Below are positions 29,618 through 36,609 of a stretch of 36,609 nt of DNA, in pieces. This stretch comes from an uncultured Prevotellaceae bacterium (GTDB taxonomy: Bacteria > Bacteroidota > Bacteroidia > Bacteroidales > Bacteroidaceae). Location of the stretch: contig CAMOUQ010000011.1 in NCBI GenBank assembly GCA_946626595.1, positions 1 to 36,609 of the forward strand, written 5' to 3'. Every line of letters starts with the position of its first letter. Within the stretch, counting starts at the first letter, position 1. Under the pieces are notes generated by a model. The model saw only the letters and a list, made by a program, of their open reading frames with translations, searched no databases and had not been told where the DNA came from. The translations under genes and the position numbers were made by a program.

Positions 29618-30340
29618 ATGAAAAAGACATTACAACAACTGTTCGTGTTAGCAGCATTCGTGGCTGCGCCAATGACAATGAATGCACAAGTGGGTGAAGG
29701 AAAGGCCGTTCCTGGAGAGTTGGTTCACCAATTTATCCCTAAAGCTTTCACTTATGATGGGAAGAACTATCTTTACGGCCGAAAGAGTAATCGTGAAGAT
29801 AATACTACGGCAATGACTATATATAACGATGAACTTGAGGTCGTGAAATCGTTTACTTTGCCTGATGGCAGTTTCGGTTGCTATTTCTTAGACCTTGATG
29901 ACAATTCAACTCCTGAAAAAGCATTTGAGATTACTCAGACTCTTTTTAATGCAGATGAAAAGTATGAAGCCGTTATGCCCCTTAAAGATGAAAGAGGGAA
30001 AACTATAGGTTTTCGTGTTGTATCGGAAGATGGCACAGAACTCCAATCAATTACGTTTGATGTTACAGATCCTTACCTTTGGGATGATGACTTTACCGTA
30101 ATGAAAATTAATGGAAAGTTTTACATGTTATTTGAGGTGGACAGTAAGTCTGAATCTGTTACCTATACCATCTTCTATAGCATAAATCGCCAAACAAACG
30201 AGATTAAGGCCGTGAAGAATATCCCTGGCAAGTTCGCAGGCCGATTCTCGCTGGACGGCCGCCGTCAGGAAAAGATGCAGCGCGGCGTGAACATCGTTCG
30301 GCAGAGCGATGGCACGGCGAAGAAAGTGCTGGTGAAGTAA
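29618..30340 (+). CDS. Secreted protein of unknown function with sorting tail, mosaic composition
   Basis: The 240-residue product (an in-frame ATG at 29612 would add two residues) has a signal peptide (MKKTLQQLFVLAAFVAAPMT, cleavage near MNAQ). The beta-rich body has no motif I recognise (TYDGKNYLYGRKSNREDN, YFLDLDDNSTPEK, VMKINGKFYMLFEVDSKSE). It ends FSLDGRRQEKMQRGVNIVRQ then KKVLVK, a Prevotella-type sorting tail. The body, to about 30220, is AT-rich and uses codons such as ATA, TTA and GAT, unlike every neighbour. The last 115 bases switch to GC-rich codons. This suggests a foreign or young body joined to a native tail. The protein is likely exported to the surface or medium. No promoter was seen between the structured RNA and the start. 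Confidence 0.8.
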   Translation: MKKTLQQLFVLAAFVAAPMTMNAQVGEGKAVPGELVHQFIPKAFTYDGKNYLYGRKSNREDNTTAMTIYNDELEVVKSFTLPDGSFGCYFLDLDDNSTPEKAFEITQTLFNADEKYEAVMPLKDERGKTIGFRVVSEDGTELQSITFDVTDPYLWDDDFTVMKINGKFYMLFEVDSKSESVTYTIFYSINRQTNEIKAVKNIPGKFAGRFSLDGRRQEKMQRGVNIVRQSDGTAKKVLVK

Positions 30341-30361
30341 GACGAACCCTCTAAAATGCAA

Positions 30362-30396
30362 AAAGGGCAGCAAGGCCAATCGGCCTGCTGCCCTTT
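30362..30396. terminator. Intrinsic terminator after the AT-rich gene
   Basis: A 15-bp stem with one bulged A (30362-30377 with 30382-30396, loop AATC), bounded by AAAA and TTT. It lies between the converging secreted-protein and PreA-like genes and may serve both. Confidence 0.75.
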
Positions 30397-30449
30397 AATG
30401 ATGCACACACACATCTGCCGCGTTTCTTGGCCAGGAATGGCCTACGGCT

Positions 30450-31925
30450 TCAGTTTTGTTCCTTCTTCTTGATGCGCTTCGTCAGGCCGATGGCACCAGT
30501 GGGGCAGACGAGGCGGCACAGGTGGCAACCGACGCAGCGGGTGCCCACGATGTGGGGCTGGCGCGTGGCGGTGTCGAAGGTGATGGCCTGGTGGCCGCCG
30601 TCGTGGCAGGAGGTGTAGCAACGGCCACAGCCGATACATACGTCGTGGTCAATCTTCGGATAGACGATGGTGGAGCGGTCGAGTTCGGAGGGCTGCTGGA
30701 ACCGAGACAGTCGCTCGCCCACAAGGTCATCCACACGGGCGATGCCTCTTTGGGCCATGTAGTGCTGAAGCCCGAGAATCATGTCGTCGATGATGCGGTA
30801 GCCGTACTGCATGACGGCGGTGCAGACCTGTACGTTGCGGCAACCCAATTGGATGAACTCCAAGGCGTCGCGCCACGTCTCGATGCCGCCGATGCCACTG
30901 AATTGGACGCCTTTCATGATGGGATTTTTGACCATGGCCAGGATGTGGCGCAGGGCAATGGGCTTGACGGCACGGCCCGAGAGGCCGGAGCCGGTCTGGC
31001 AACCGCTGACATCGGAGCCTTCGCCCAGGGTGACACTCTTGATGGTGTTGATGGCCGATATGGCATCGGCGCCGGCAAAGTAGGCCCCCATGGCAGGGTC
31101 GCAGATGTGGGCGATGTTGGGCGTCATCTTGGGAATGACGGGAATGCGGACATTCCGTTTGACATAAGCCGTGAAGAAGGTGACCAGCTCGGGGTCTTGA
31201 CCTACATCGCTGCCCATGCCGGTCAGTCGCATCTGCGGACAGGAGAAGTTCAGCTCTACGGCGTCGCAACCGGCCTCCTCTGCCATCTTGGCCAGCTTTA
31301 TCCAGTCCTCCTCGGTCTGCCCCATGATGCTGGCTACGACCACCTTCTTAGGGAAGTCGCGCTTGAGGCGGCTCAGGATGTCGAAGTCCACTTCCACGGG
31401 GTTTTCGCTCAGTTGCTCCATGTTGCGGAATGCATAGAACGAGCCGTGGCTGCCGTTGTCATGCACGGCATCGAAGCGGGGCGACACCTCGTGTATGTCC
31501 TGCAGGCAGATGGTCTTGTAGAAGACGCCGCCCCAGCCCATCTGGAAGGCGCGTGCCACCATCTCGTAGTTGGTGCACACGGCAGAGGAGGCCAGGAAGA
31601 AGGGATTCTCGCAGGGTATGCCGCAGAAGTCGATGGCCAGCGAGGGCAGTGCCTTGTCTGTTGCGGATGACTTGTTGCAGGCTGTCTGCAGCAGTTGCTG
31701 GATGCGTATGGGCCGGTCGTAGTGGATGCAGGCCTGTTCTGCGGCCTGCAGTTCGTCGGTGGTGCACTGGGCCACCCATTGGCTGGCCAGGCCTTCGTTG
31801 CCGAAGCGGATGGCACGGATGGCGCGGGCGGGGTCGCCGTTGGGGCAGGCTTTGGAGCAGGGTGCGTCGGTGCAAAGTAGGCAGCGCATGGCCTCTTCTT
31901 GCATGTGGAATCCTCTGTTCTTCAT
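30450..31925 (-). CDS. Dihydropyrimidine dehydrogenase PreA-like iron-sulfur flavoprotein with extra N-terminal Fe-S module
   Basis: The 491-residue product starts with an N-terminal cysteine module (CLLCTDAPCSKACPNGDPAR, residues 14-33) like that of PreT/GltD-type subunits. A dihydroorotate-dehydrogenase-like FMN barrel spans about 85-400 (IDFCGIPCENPFFLASSAVC, VELNFSCPQMRLTGMGSDVG with the expected catalytic cysteine, FSGIGGIETWRDALEF). Two C-terminal 4Fe-4S motifs follow (CIGCGRCYTSCHDGG and CVGCHLCRLVCPTGA). PreA proteins normally lack the first module and pair with a PreT flavoprotein, which is absent here. The usual reaction is pyrimidine reduction. Its place after araA may be chance or shared regulation. 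The ATG at 31925 starts the family region; frames further upstream are spurious. Confidence 0.85.
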   Translation of the reverse strand: MKNRGFHMQEEAMRCLLCTDAPCSKACPNGDPARAIRAIRFGNEGLASQWVAQCTTDELQAAEQACIHYDRPIRIQQLLQTACNKSSATDKALPSLAIDFCGIPCENPFFLASSAVCTNYEMVARAFQMGWGGVFYKTICLQDIHEVSPRFDAVHDNGSHGSFYAFRNMEQLSENPVEVDFDILSRLKRDFPKKVVVASIMGQTEEDWIKLAKMAEEAGCDAVELNFSCPQMRLTGMGSDVGQDPELVTFFTAYVKRNVRIPVIPKMTPNIAHICDPAMGAYFAGADAISAINTIKSVTLGEGSDVSGCQTGSGLSGRAVKPIALRHILAMVKNPIMKGVQFSGIGGIETWRDALEFIQLGCRNVQVCTAVMQYGYRIIDDMILGLQHYMAQRGIARVDDLVGERLSRFQQPSELDRSTIVYPKIDHDVCIGCGRCYTSCHDGGHQAITFDTATRQPHIVGTRCVGCHLCRLVCPTGAIGLTKRIKKKEQN

Positions 31926-31960
31926 GTGTATGGGTGTTTTGTGGGTTGGAAGAGAATGGA

Positions 31961-31992
31961 AAAGGAGCATCCCAAACTCGGGGTGCTCCTTT
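31961..31992 (-). terminator. Hairpin between araA and the PreA-like gene
   Basis: A 13-bp stem (31961-31973 with 31980-31992, loop AAACTC). In the minus-strand RNA it is followed by only UUUUCC, so it is a partial terminator or an mRNA-stabilising end for araA. Confidence 0.65.
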
Positions 31993-32011
31993 GTGATATG
32001 TGCAGATGTAA

Positions 32012-33544
32012 TTACTTCAGTGCCTTGTTCAGCATGTAGTAAACCTCGTTGTTGCGGAGGGTCTGCTTGAACTCGCTGGTCTTCGTCTCCTTGTTGATCT
32101 TGACATACTCGATGCCAACCATCTCGGCGAAGTCTTCCCAGTACTCCTCGGTGATGTCGTAGGAGAAGGCGCTGTGGTGTGTGCCACCGGCCAGAATCCA
32201 TGCACCGGCACCAATCTCGAAGGTGGGCTGGGGTACCCACAGGGCAGAGGCAACGGGCAGGTTGGGCATGGGCTTCGGCTCGATGCACTCAACCTCCTGA
32301 GAGATGAGGCGGAAGCGGTTGCCCAGGTCGACAACGGTGGCCTTGATGCCACGGCCAGTCTTGGACGTGAAGACGAGGCGGGCGGTCTGCTGCTTGCGGA
32401 TGCCGATACCCAGGAAGTGAACCTCCAACTTGGGCTTGTCGCTGGCGATGAGCGGGCAAACCTCCAGCATGTGGCTCTGCAGACAGCTGCTGCGATCGCC
32501 GGCGAAGTTCAGGGTGTAGTCCTCGAGGAATGAGCAACCGGTGGGCAGGCCCTGAGAGATGACCCAAAGGGTGCGATAGAGGCAAGCGGTCTTCCAGTCG
32601 CCCTCGGCACCGAAACCGATACCCTCGGCCATCAGACGCTGAGAAGCGAGGCCGGGAATCTGGTCGAAACCGAAGAAGTCGGGAGCGTCGATGTTGGCAT
32701 CACCCAGGTCGTCGAAGTTGGTCGTGAAGGCGGTTGCACCCTCGTCCTTCAGGACACGGCGGATGGCGATTTCGGCCTTGGCGGCGTTCTTCACCTTTTC
32801 CCAGTAAACCTTTTCGCCCGATTCGTCAATCTTGATGGTGTAGAGCTTCTTGTATTCCTCAACCAGGGCGTCAGCCTCGGCCTCGGTCACCTGCTTCAGG
32901 TACTCCATCAGAGAGCTGACGGGATAGTAGTCGACATGGTAGCCCAGGCGCTGCTCGAACTCTACGCGGTCGCCATCGGTAACGGCAACGTTGTTCATGT
33001 TCATACCGAACATCAGGCAGCGAACGTTGTGAGCATCAGCAACACCGGCGGCAACGCGAGCCCAAACGGCAATCTGCTTCTGAGCCTGCTCGTCCTTCCA
33101 GTAGCCGCAAACCACCTTGCGGGGAACACGCATGCGGGTGCAGATGTGGCCGAACTCGATGTCGCCGTGAGCCGACTGGTTCAGGTTCATGAAGTCCATA
33201 TCCATTGTGGCCCAGGGAATCTCAGCGTTGTACTGAGTGTGGAAGTGGAGCATGGGCTTCTGCAACTGCTGCAGACCCTTGATCCACATCTTAGCGGGCG
33301 AGAAGGTGTGCATCCAGGTGATGATACCTGCGCACTTCTCGTCGTTGTTGGCAGCCAGCATCACCTGCTCTACTTCCTTCGAGCTGTTGGCCGTGCCCTT
33401 ATAGACAATCTTCACGGGGATGTTTCCGCTCTTGTTCAGACCTTCCACCATCTCCTTTGAGTGTGCATCAACTGCGATGACTGCATCGCCTCCGTAGAGC
33501 AACTGTGCACCAGTCACCCACCAAATCTCTAAATTTTCAAACAT
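32012..33544 (-). CDS. araA: L-arabinose isomerase
   Basis: The 510-residue enzyme converts L-arabinose to L-ribulose in the cytoplasm. The start FENLEIWWVTGAQLLYGGDA fits the family. The four manganese ligands are visible: E in FGAEGDWKTA, E in FLEDYTLNF, H in SHMLEVCPLI and H in GGTHHSAF. Length is the normal 500 residues. The ATG at 33544 is chosen over an upstream frame that is only a translated GC-rich repeat. It lies between araD and the PreA-like gene in one direction. Transcription most likely starts upstream of the transporters, outside the window. Confidence 0.97.
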   Translation of the reverse strand: MFENLEIWWVTGAQLLYGGDAVIAVDAHSKEMVEGLNKSGNIPVKIVYKGTANSSKEVEQVMLAANNDEKCAGIITWMHTFSPAKMWIKGLQQLQKPMLHFHTQYNAEIPWATMDMDFMNLNQSAHGDIEFGHICTRMRVPRKVVCGYWKDEQAQKQIAVWARVAAGVADAHNVRCLMFGMNMNNVAVTDGDRVEFEQRLGYHVDYYPVSSLMEYLKQVTEAEADALVEEYKKLYTIKIDESGEKVYWEKVKNAAKAEIAIRRVLKDEGATAFTTNFDDLGDANIDAPDFFGFDQIPGLASQRLMAEGIGFGAEGDWKTACLYRTLWVISQGLPTGCSFLEDYTLNFAGDRSSCLQSHMLEVCPLIASDKPKLEVHFLGIGIRKQQTARLVFTSKTGRGIKATVVDLGNRFRLISQEVECIEPKPMPNLPVASALWVPQPTFEIGAGAWILAGGTHHSAFSYDITEEYWEDFAEMVGIEYVKINKETKTSEFKQTLRNNEVYYMLNKALK

Positions 33545-33547
33545 AAT

Positions 33548-33590
33548 CAGCCCCTCTCTTACTCCCCCGAGGGGGAGGACCAATCAGGGG
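33548..33590 (-). repeat. GC-rich palindromic repeat upstream of araA
   Basis: CAGCCCCTCTCTTAC, then CTCCCCCGAGGGGGAG as a perfect palindrome, then CAATCAGGGG. It is related to the repeats around etfA. It begins four bases from the araA start codon, in the araD-araA gap. Confidence 0.75.
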
Positions 33591-33618
33591 TAATGGGTCT
33601 ATTGTTAGTAATTAAGGT

Positions 33619-34329
33619 TTAATGTTTTTGTCCTTTCTGACCGTAATATGCATTGGGACCATGTTTGCGCATGTAATGTTTCTCGACGAGCAGGGGATTC
33701 ATCGTCAGGTTGGGATTAACCGAGAATGCCACAAAGGCCATTTTGGCGCACTGTTCCATCACCTTGGCGTTGTAGACTGCGTTGTCGGGAGAGGTGCCCC
33801 ACGAGAAGGGGCCGTGGTTCTTCACCAGCACGGCAGGCGTGTGGTCGGGGTTGATCTTGCGGATGTTCAGGATTTCGTCCACGATGACGTTGCCCGTCTC
33901 CAGTTCGTACTGACCTTTCACCTCAGCCTCTGTCATGTCGCGTGTGCAGGGGATGTCCTGATAGAAGTAGTCGGCGTGTGTGGTGCCGATGTTGGGGATG
34001 TCGCGTCCGGCCTGTGCAAAGGCGGTGGCGTAGGTGGAGTGGGTGTGTACGACGCCCTGGATGTTGGGGAATGCCTTGTACAGGACGAGGTGGGTGGGAG
34101 TGTCCGACGAGGGGTTGAGGTCGCCCTCTACCACCTTGCCCGACTCCAGGTCAACGACAACCATGTCCTCGGCCTTCATCTCGTCGTAGCTAACTCCGGA
34201 AGGCTTGATGACAACGAGGCCCTTTTCGCGGTCGATGCCCGAGACATTTCCCCAGGTGAAGATGACCAATCCTTGCTTTACCAAGTCGAGGTTGGCCTTG
34301 AATACTTTTTGTTTGAGTTCTTCTAACAT
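33619..34329 (-). CDS. araD: L-ribulose-5-phosphate 4-epimerase
   Basis: The 236-residue class II aldolase-type enzyme converts L-ribulose 5-phosphate to D-xylulose 5-phosphate. It begins [20 protein letters not shown] and has [22 protein letters not shown], the zinc-binding [31 protein letters not shown] and [12 protein letters not shown] (third zinc histidine). Length is normal. An ATG two codons upstream is also possible; frames further upstream read a CACAGAG repeat and are not real. It lies between the SSS transporter and araA. Confidence 0.96.
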   Translation of the reverse strand: MLEELKQKVFKANLDLVKQGLVIFTWGNVSGIDREKGLVVIKPSGVSYDEMKAEDMVVVDLESGKVVEGDLNPSSDTPTHLVLYKAFPNIQGVVHTHSTYATAFAQAGRDIPNIGTTHADYFYQDIPCTRDMTEAEVKGQYELETGNVIVDEILNIRKINPDHTPAVLVKNHGPFSWGTSPDNAVYNAKVMEQCAKMAFVAFSVNPNLTMNPLLVEKHYMRKHGPNAYYGQKGQKH

Positions 34330-34346
34330 AATCATTTTATGCTTTT

Positions 34347-34379
34347 GCACAGAGCGCGCAGAGAAGACGGAGCACACAG
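34347..34379 (+). repeat. CACAGAG-family repeat, left arm of an inverted pair
   Basis: Begins GCACAGAGCGCGCAGAG. It pairs with 34445-34465 (19 of 21 positions), so the araD-SSS intergenic RNA can form a long hairpin. Confidence 0.8.
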
Positions 34380-34444
34380 AGAAAGATGCTTAGCCGTTTA
34401 ATCTTCTTTTTACTCCATCTATCAGTCGTGGAACGTTGATTCAG

Positions 34445-34465
34445 TCTTCTCTGCGTCCTCTGTGC
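34445..34465 (-). repeat. CACAGAG-family repeat, right arm
   Basis: Its reverse complement begins GCACAGAGGACGCAGAG. It starts nine bases from the SSS stop codon and is inverted relative to 34347. The 77 bp between the arms carries no gene. Confidence 0.8.
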
Positions 34466-34473
34466 TTAATTAA

Positions 34474-36219
34474 TTACCAGAAATACCAATAGAAGCAAGA
34501 GCAGAGACCAATGACAACCAGTGTGCCAATGATGTCGAATGCGCCCCAGCTCTCCTTGATTGACTTCTTGAAGTCTGCAGTGAAGGTGATAGCTTCCACC
34601 TGAGCCTTAGAGGGAGCGGGCGTGAAGCAGCTCACACATACCATGAGGCAGATGATGAACACCAGCAACCAGCACTCGAAGATGAGCCAGTTGGTCTGCC
34701 AGAACCATGTCGTGTTCTCCCAGAAAGCACCTTCCATGACGGCCTTGCCCGAGTCGGTGAGCACGTTGGTGAGCAGACGAACCATACCGATGACGAAACC
34801 ACCGATGAGGCCCCATTCACCAGCCTTCGGGGTAATCTTCTTAGAGAAGATACCCAGAGTGAAGACGGCTACCATGGCGGGAGCAATCAAGGACTGGATG
34901 TCCTGCAGATAGCTGTAGAGGTTACCCATCGACATCATGACAGGCATCCACAGCAGACCCAGAACTACGACAACCACCGTGGCCACGCGGCCTACGAACA
35001 CGTAGTGAGCCTCCGACATGCCCTTCTTCATGGGCTTGTAGAAGTCCTCAGTGAACAGTGTGGCGCACGAGTTGAAGAAGGCTGCCAGCGAAGCCACCAG
35101 GGCGCATACGAAACCGATGGTCACGATGCCCTTGATGCCGGCGGGCAGGATGTTCTTCACCATCATGGCAAAGGCACCGTCGGTCGACTCGTGGTCGGTG
35201 ATGTCCATCACGATGCCGCTGTCGGGATTCTGAGACAGGGCGTAGGCAATCATGCCAGGGATGAGGAACATGAAGCAGGGGAGAATCTTGAAGAAACCAG
35301 CTGCGATGGTACCGCGACGTGCGCGCTTCATCACTTCGGCGTTGTCTTCACCAGGCACCTGGCCCAGGACACGCTGAACGATGTGCTGGTCGGTACACCA
35401 GTACCAGAAACCGATAATCGATGCGCCCAGGAATACCACGTAGCCGGGGAACTGAGGATACATGGGGTCGGTGGGGTCGGTGTGGAACATGTGGGTCGTA
35501 CCGAAACCTTCGTGTGCCTGATTACAAGCAGCCATCATGTTGGACCAACCCTGCGTGATGCTGCCGTCGCCCAAGGCCGACAGGCCCAGGAACAGTACCA
35601 GGAAGGAACCGATGATGAGGATAGGCGTCTGGATGGTGGACAGTGTCATCACACCCTTCATGCCGCCGAAGACGGTGAAGACAGCCGTGATGGCAATCAG
35701 ACCGATGGCGCCATACCAGAAGGGGATGCCCAGGAGGAATTTGAAGAAGATACCGCCCGTGAAGGCCGTCACGCTCACTTTCGTCAGCACGTAGGCCACG
35801 AGGGTGATGATTGACAACCAAGAACCTGTGCGCTGGGTGTAGCGCATCTTCAGGAAGTCGGGCATGGTGATAATCTTGCCCATCTTGTTAATCATCAGCT
35901 GATAGAAGGGTACAAACAGCCAACCCAGAATCAGAATCATCCAGCCTTGCATTTCCCAGTGGGCCATGCCGACGCCGTCCTTAGCACCCGTACCGGCCAG
36001 ACCTACCAGGTGCTCCGACCCGATGTTGGCGGCAAAGATAGCCATACCGATTACGTACCAGGGTTCGCCCTTACCAAAGAGATAAGCGCTTGAGTCCTCT
36101 CCCTTTTGGGCTTTCTTGTCCTTGACGATAGCATGGTATACTGCCCATACTACGCCAATCAGGCCGATGGCGAGAACCGCCCAGTCGAGCCAAATGAATT
36201 CAGTTGAATTCCAATTCAT
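34474..36219 (-). CDS. Sodium:solute symporter (SSS/SGLT family), probable arabinose importer
   Basis: The 581-residue protein has about 14 membrane segments. It opens WLDWAVLAIGLIGVVWAVYH, followed by GEPWYVIGMAIFAANIGSEH and LVGLAGTGA, the sodium-sugar binding stretch of SGLT-type transporters. FWYWCTDQHIVQRVLG and AALVASLAAFFNS-like text (CALVASLAAFFNSCATLFTED) further down are also family landmarks. The length suits bacterial SGLT homologues. Between an MFS sugar porter and araD it most likely imports L-arabinose with sodium, though other sugars are possible. It is probably co-transcribed with the MFS gene upstream (58-bp gap) and araD downstream. Confidence 0.92.
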   Translation of the reverse strand: MNWNSTEFIWLDWAVLAIGLIGVVWAVYHAIVKDKKAQKGEDSSAYLFGKGEPWYVIGMAIFAANIGSEHLVGLAGTGAKDGVGMAHWEMQGWMILILGWLFVPFYQLMINKMGKIITMPDFLKMRYTQRTGSWLSIITLVAYVLTKVSVTAFTGGIFFKFLLGIPFWYGAIGLIAITAVFTVFGGMKGVMTLSTIQTPILIIGSFLVLFLGLSALGDGSITQGWSNMMAACNQAHEGFGTTHMFHTDPTDPMYPQFPGYVVFLGASIIGFWYWCTDQHIVQRVLGQVPGEDNAEVMKRARRGTIAAGFFKILPCFMFLIPGMIAYALSQNPDSGIVMDITDHESTDGAFAMMVKNILPAGIKGIVTIGFVCALVASLAAFFNSCATLFTEDFYKPMKKGMSEAHYVFVGRVATVVVVVLGLLWMPVMMSMGNLYSYLQDIQSLIAPAMVAVFTLGIFSKKITPKAGEWGLIGGFVIGMVRLLTNVLTDSGKAVMEGAFWENTTWFWQTNWLIFECWLLVFIICLMVCVSCFTPAPSKAQVEAITFTADFKKSIKESWGAFDIIGTLVVIGLCSCFYWYFW

Positions 36220-36277
36220 GTCAGTTAGTTTTTAAGTTTATTAATGTGATTGTTAATTTTCGGTTTACGTGTAATCT

Positions 36278-36609
36278 TTACTTCTCCGTCTTTCCTTTTC
36301 CCCACAGTTTGGTCATGTCCTCCAGCGTCTTGCCCTTGGTCTCAGGCACCAGGCGTGCCACGAACAGGGCTGCCAGCAGGCAGATGGTGCCGTAGAGTCC
36401 GTAGGTGAACCAGTGGCCGAAGTCGTCGCCCTCCGTCAGGTGCATGTTGAACATGGGGACGAACGTACTGGACACGATGAAGTTGAATATCCACTGGAAG
36501 GCCACGGCTATGGCTACGGCTGCTCCGCGGATGGTGTTGGGGAATATCTCGGCAATGAGCACCCAGCAGATGGGGCCCCACGAGAACATGAACGAGGCGG
36601 AGTAGACCA
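36278..36609 (-). CDS. MFS sugar porter, C-terminal part (cut by window edge)
   Basis: Only the last 109 or so residues are present; the frame is open to the window edge. FSWGPICWVLIAEIFPNTIR is the conserved helix-10 signature of the MFS sugar porter family. GTICLLAALFVARLVPETKG and KTLEDMTKLW are the PETKG motif that ends such transporters. The closest well-known relatives are xylose- or arabinose-proton symporters (XylE/AraE type). It is the first visible gene of the arabinose operon running leftward, a second sugar transporter beside the SSS symporter. Confidence 0.93.
   Translation of the reverse strand, partial: VYSASFMFSWGPICWVLIAEIFPNTIRGAAVAIAVAFQWIFNFIVSSTFVPMFNMHLTEGDDFGHWFTYGLYGTICLLAALFVARLVPETKGKTLEDMTKLWGKGKTEK

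Noticed and set aside
29290-30400. AT-rich segment as an insertion sequence or integron cassette
   Set aside because: No transposase, terminal inverted repeats or target-site duplication could be found.
31926-32288. N-terminal extension of the PreA-like protein reaching into araA
   Set aside because: The extension reads through the hairpin at 31961-31992 and overlaps the araA end; the conserved Fe-S module begins just after the ATG at 31925.
33545-33583. Longer araA start upstream of 33544
   Set aside because: The extra residues are the translation of a GC-rich palindromic repeat, and the family start motif follows the ATG at 33544.
34330-34377. Longer araD start upstream of 34329
   Set aside because: The extra residues read through a CACAGAG repeat; the conserved AraD start follows the ATG at 34329.

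Overview
The window looks like a chromosomal segment of a gut- or rumen-type Bacteroidales, most likely Prevotella or a near relative. Evidence: promoters have the Bacteroidetes form (TTTG, about 20 bp, then TAnnTTTG). Secreted proteins end in the Prevotella-style tail (YDLSGR..., GLYI..GKKV). There are Omp28-family and NigD-like proteins, an ECF sigma/DUF4974/STN-receptor module, and an L-arabinose cluster built from an SSS symporter, araD, araA and an FGGY kinase. Coding DNA is fairly GC-rich and one AT-rich gene stands out. I see no transposase, integrase, phage gene, tRNA, rRNA or CRISPR array.

Layout. 1-1334: a Sel1/TonB-C protein on the minus strand with its terminator. 1492-5444: etfB, etfA and a long acyl-CoA dehydrogenase, an electron-transfer flavoprotein operon. 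5521-6456: a BASS-family transporter. 6530-9790: a TPP riboswitch controlling an outer-membrane receptor and a PnuT-type permease, a thiamin uptake operon. 9896-11292: an SPFH membrane protein, a DUF4177 microprotein and a ribbon-helix-helix protein. 11311-14445: a rhodanese fusion, an OmpA-like lipoprotein and mnmA. 14600-18866: an ECF sigma factor, a DUF4974 membrane protein and an STN outer-membrane receptor. 18869-25440, minus strand: two tandem Omp28-like proteins, then ddl, an acyltransferase and a NigD-like lipoprotein. 25523-27408: a low-molecular-weight tyrosine phosphatase and alanine dehydrogenase. 27561-36609: the arabinose region (araB; then MFS porter, SSS symporter, araD, araA and a PreA-like oxidoreductase), interrupted by a 6S-like structured RNA and an AT-rich secreted protein.

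The most unusual aspect is the number of short repeat families that fill intergenic space and also enter reading frames. A 23-bp array occurs at two distant loci. Heptamer (CTAATCY) arrays in opposite orientation flank the pnuT-SPFH segment and supply part of a stop codon and a start codon. Nine-base arrays occur near 220 and 27469. GC-rich palindromes occur in inverted pairs, one copy being translated at the N-terminus of EtfA. CACAGAG-type repeats form the end of an Omp28 protein, an AAATTAAGAAT repeat encodes the hydrophobic core of a lipoprotein signal peptide, and two further in-frame repeat pairs lie in outer-membrane receptors. Other points: an Omp28 paralogue in which both cysteines of the CxxC site are serine, and a secreted-protein gene whose AT-rich body is joined to a GC-rich sorting tail.

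All calls come from reading sequence and translated products; no database search was run.
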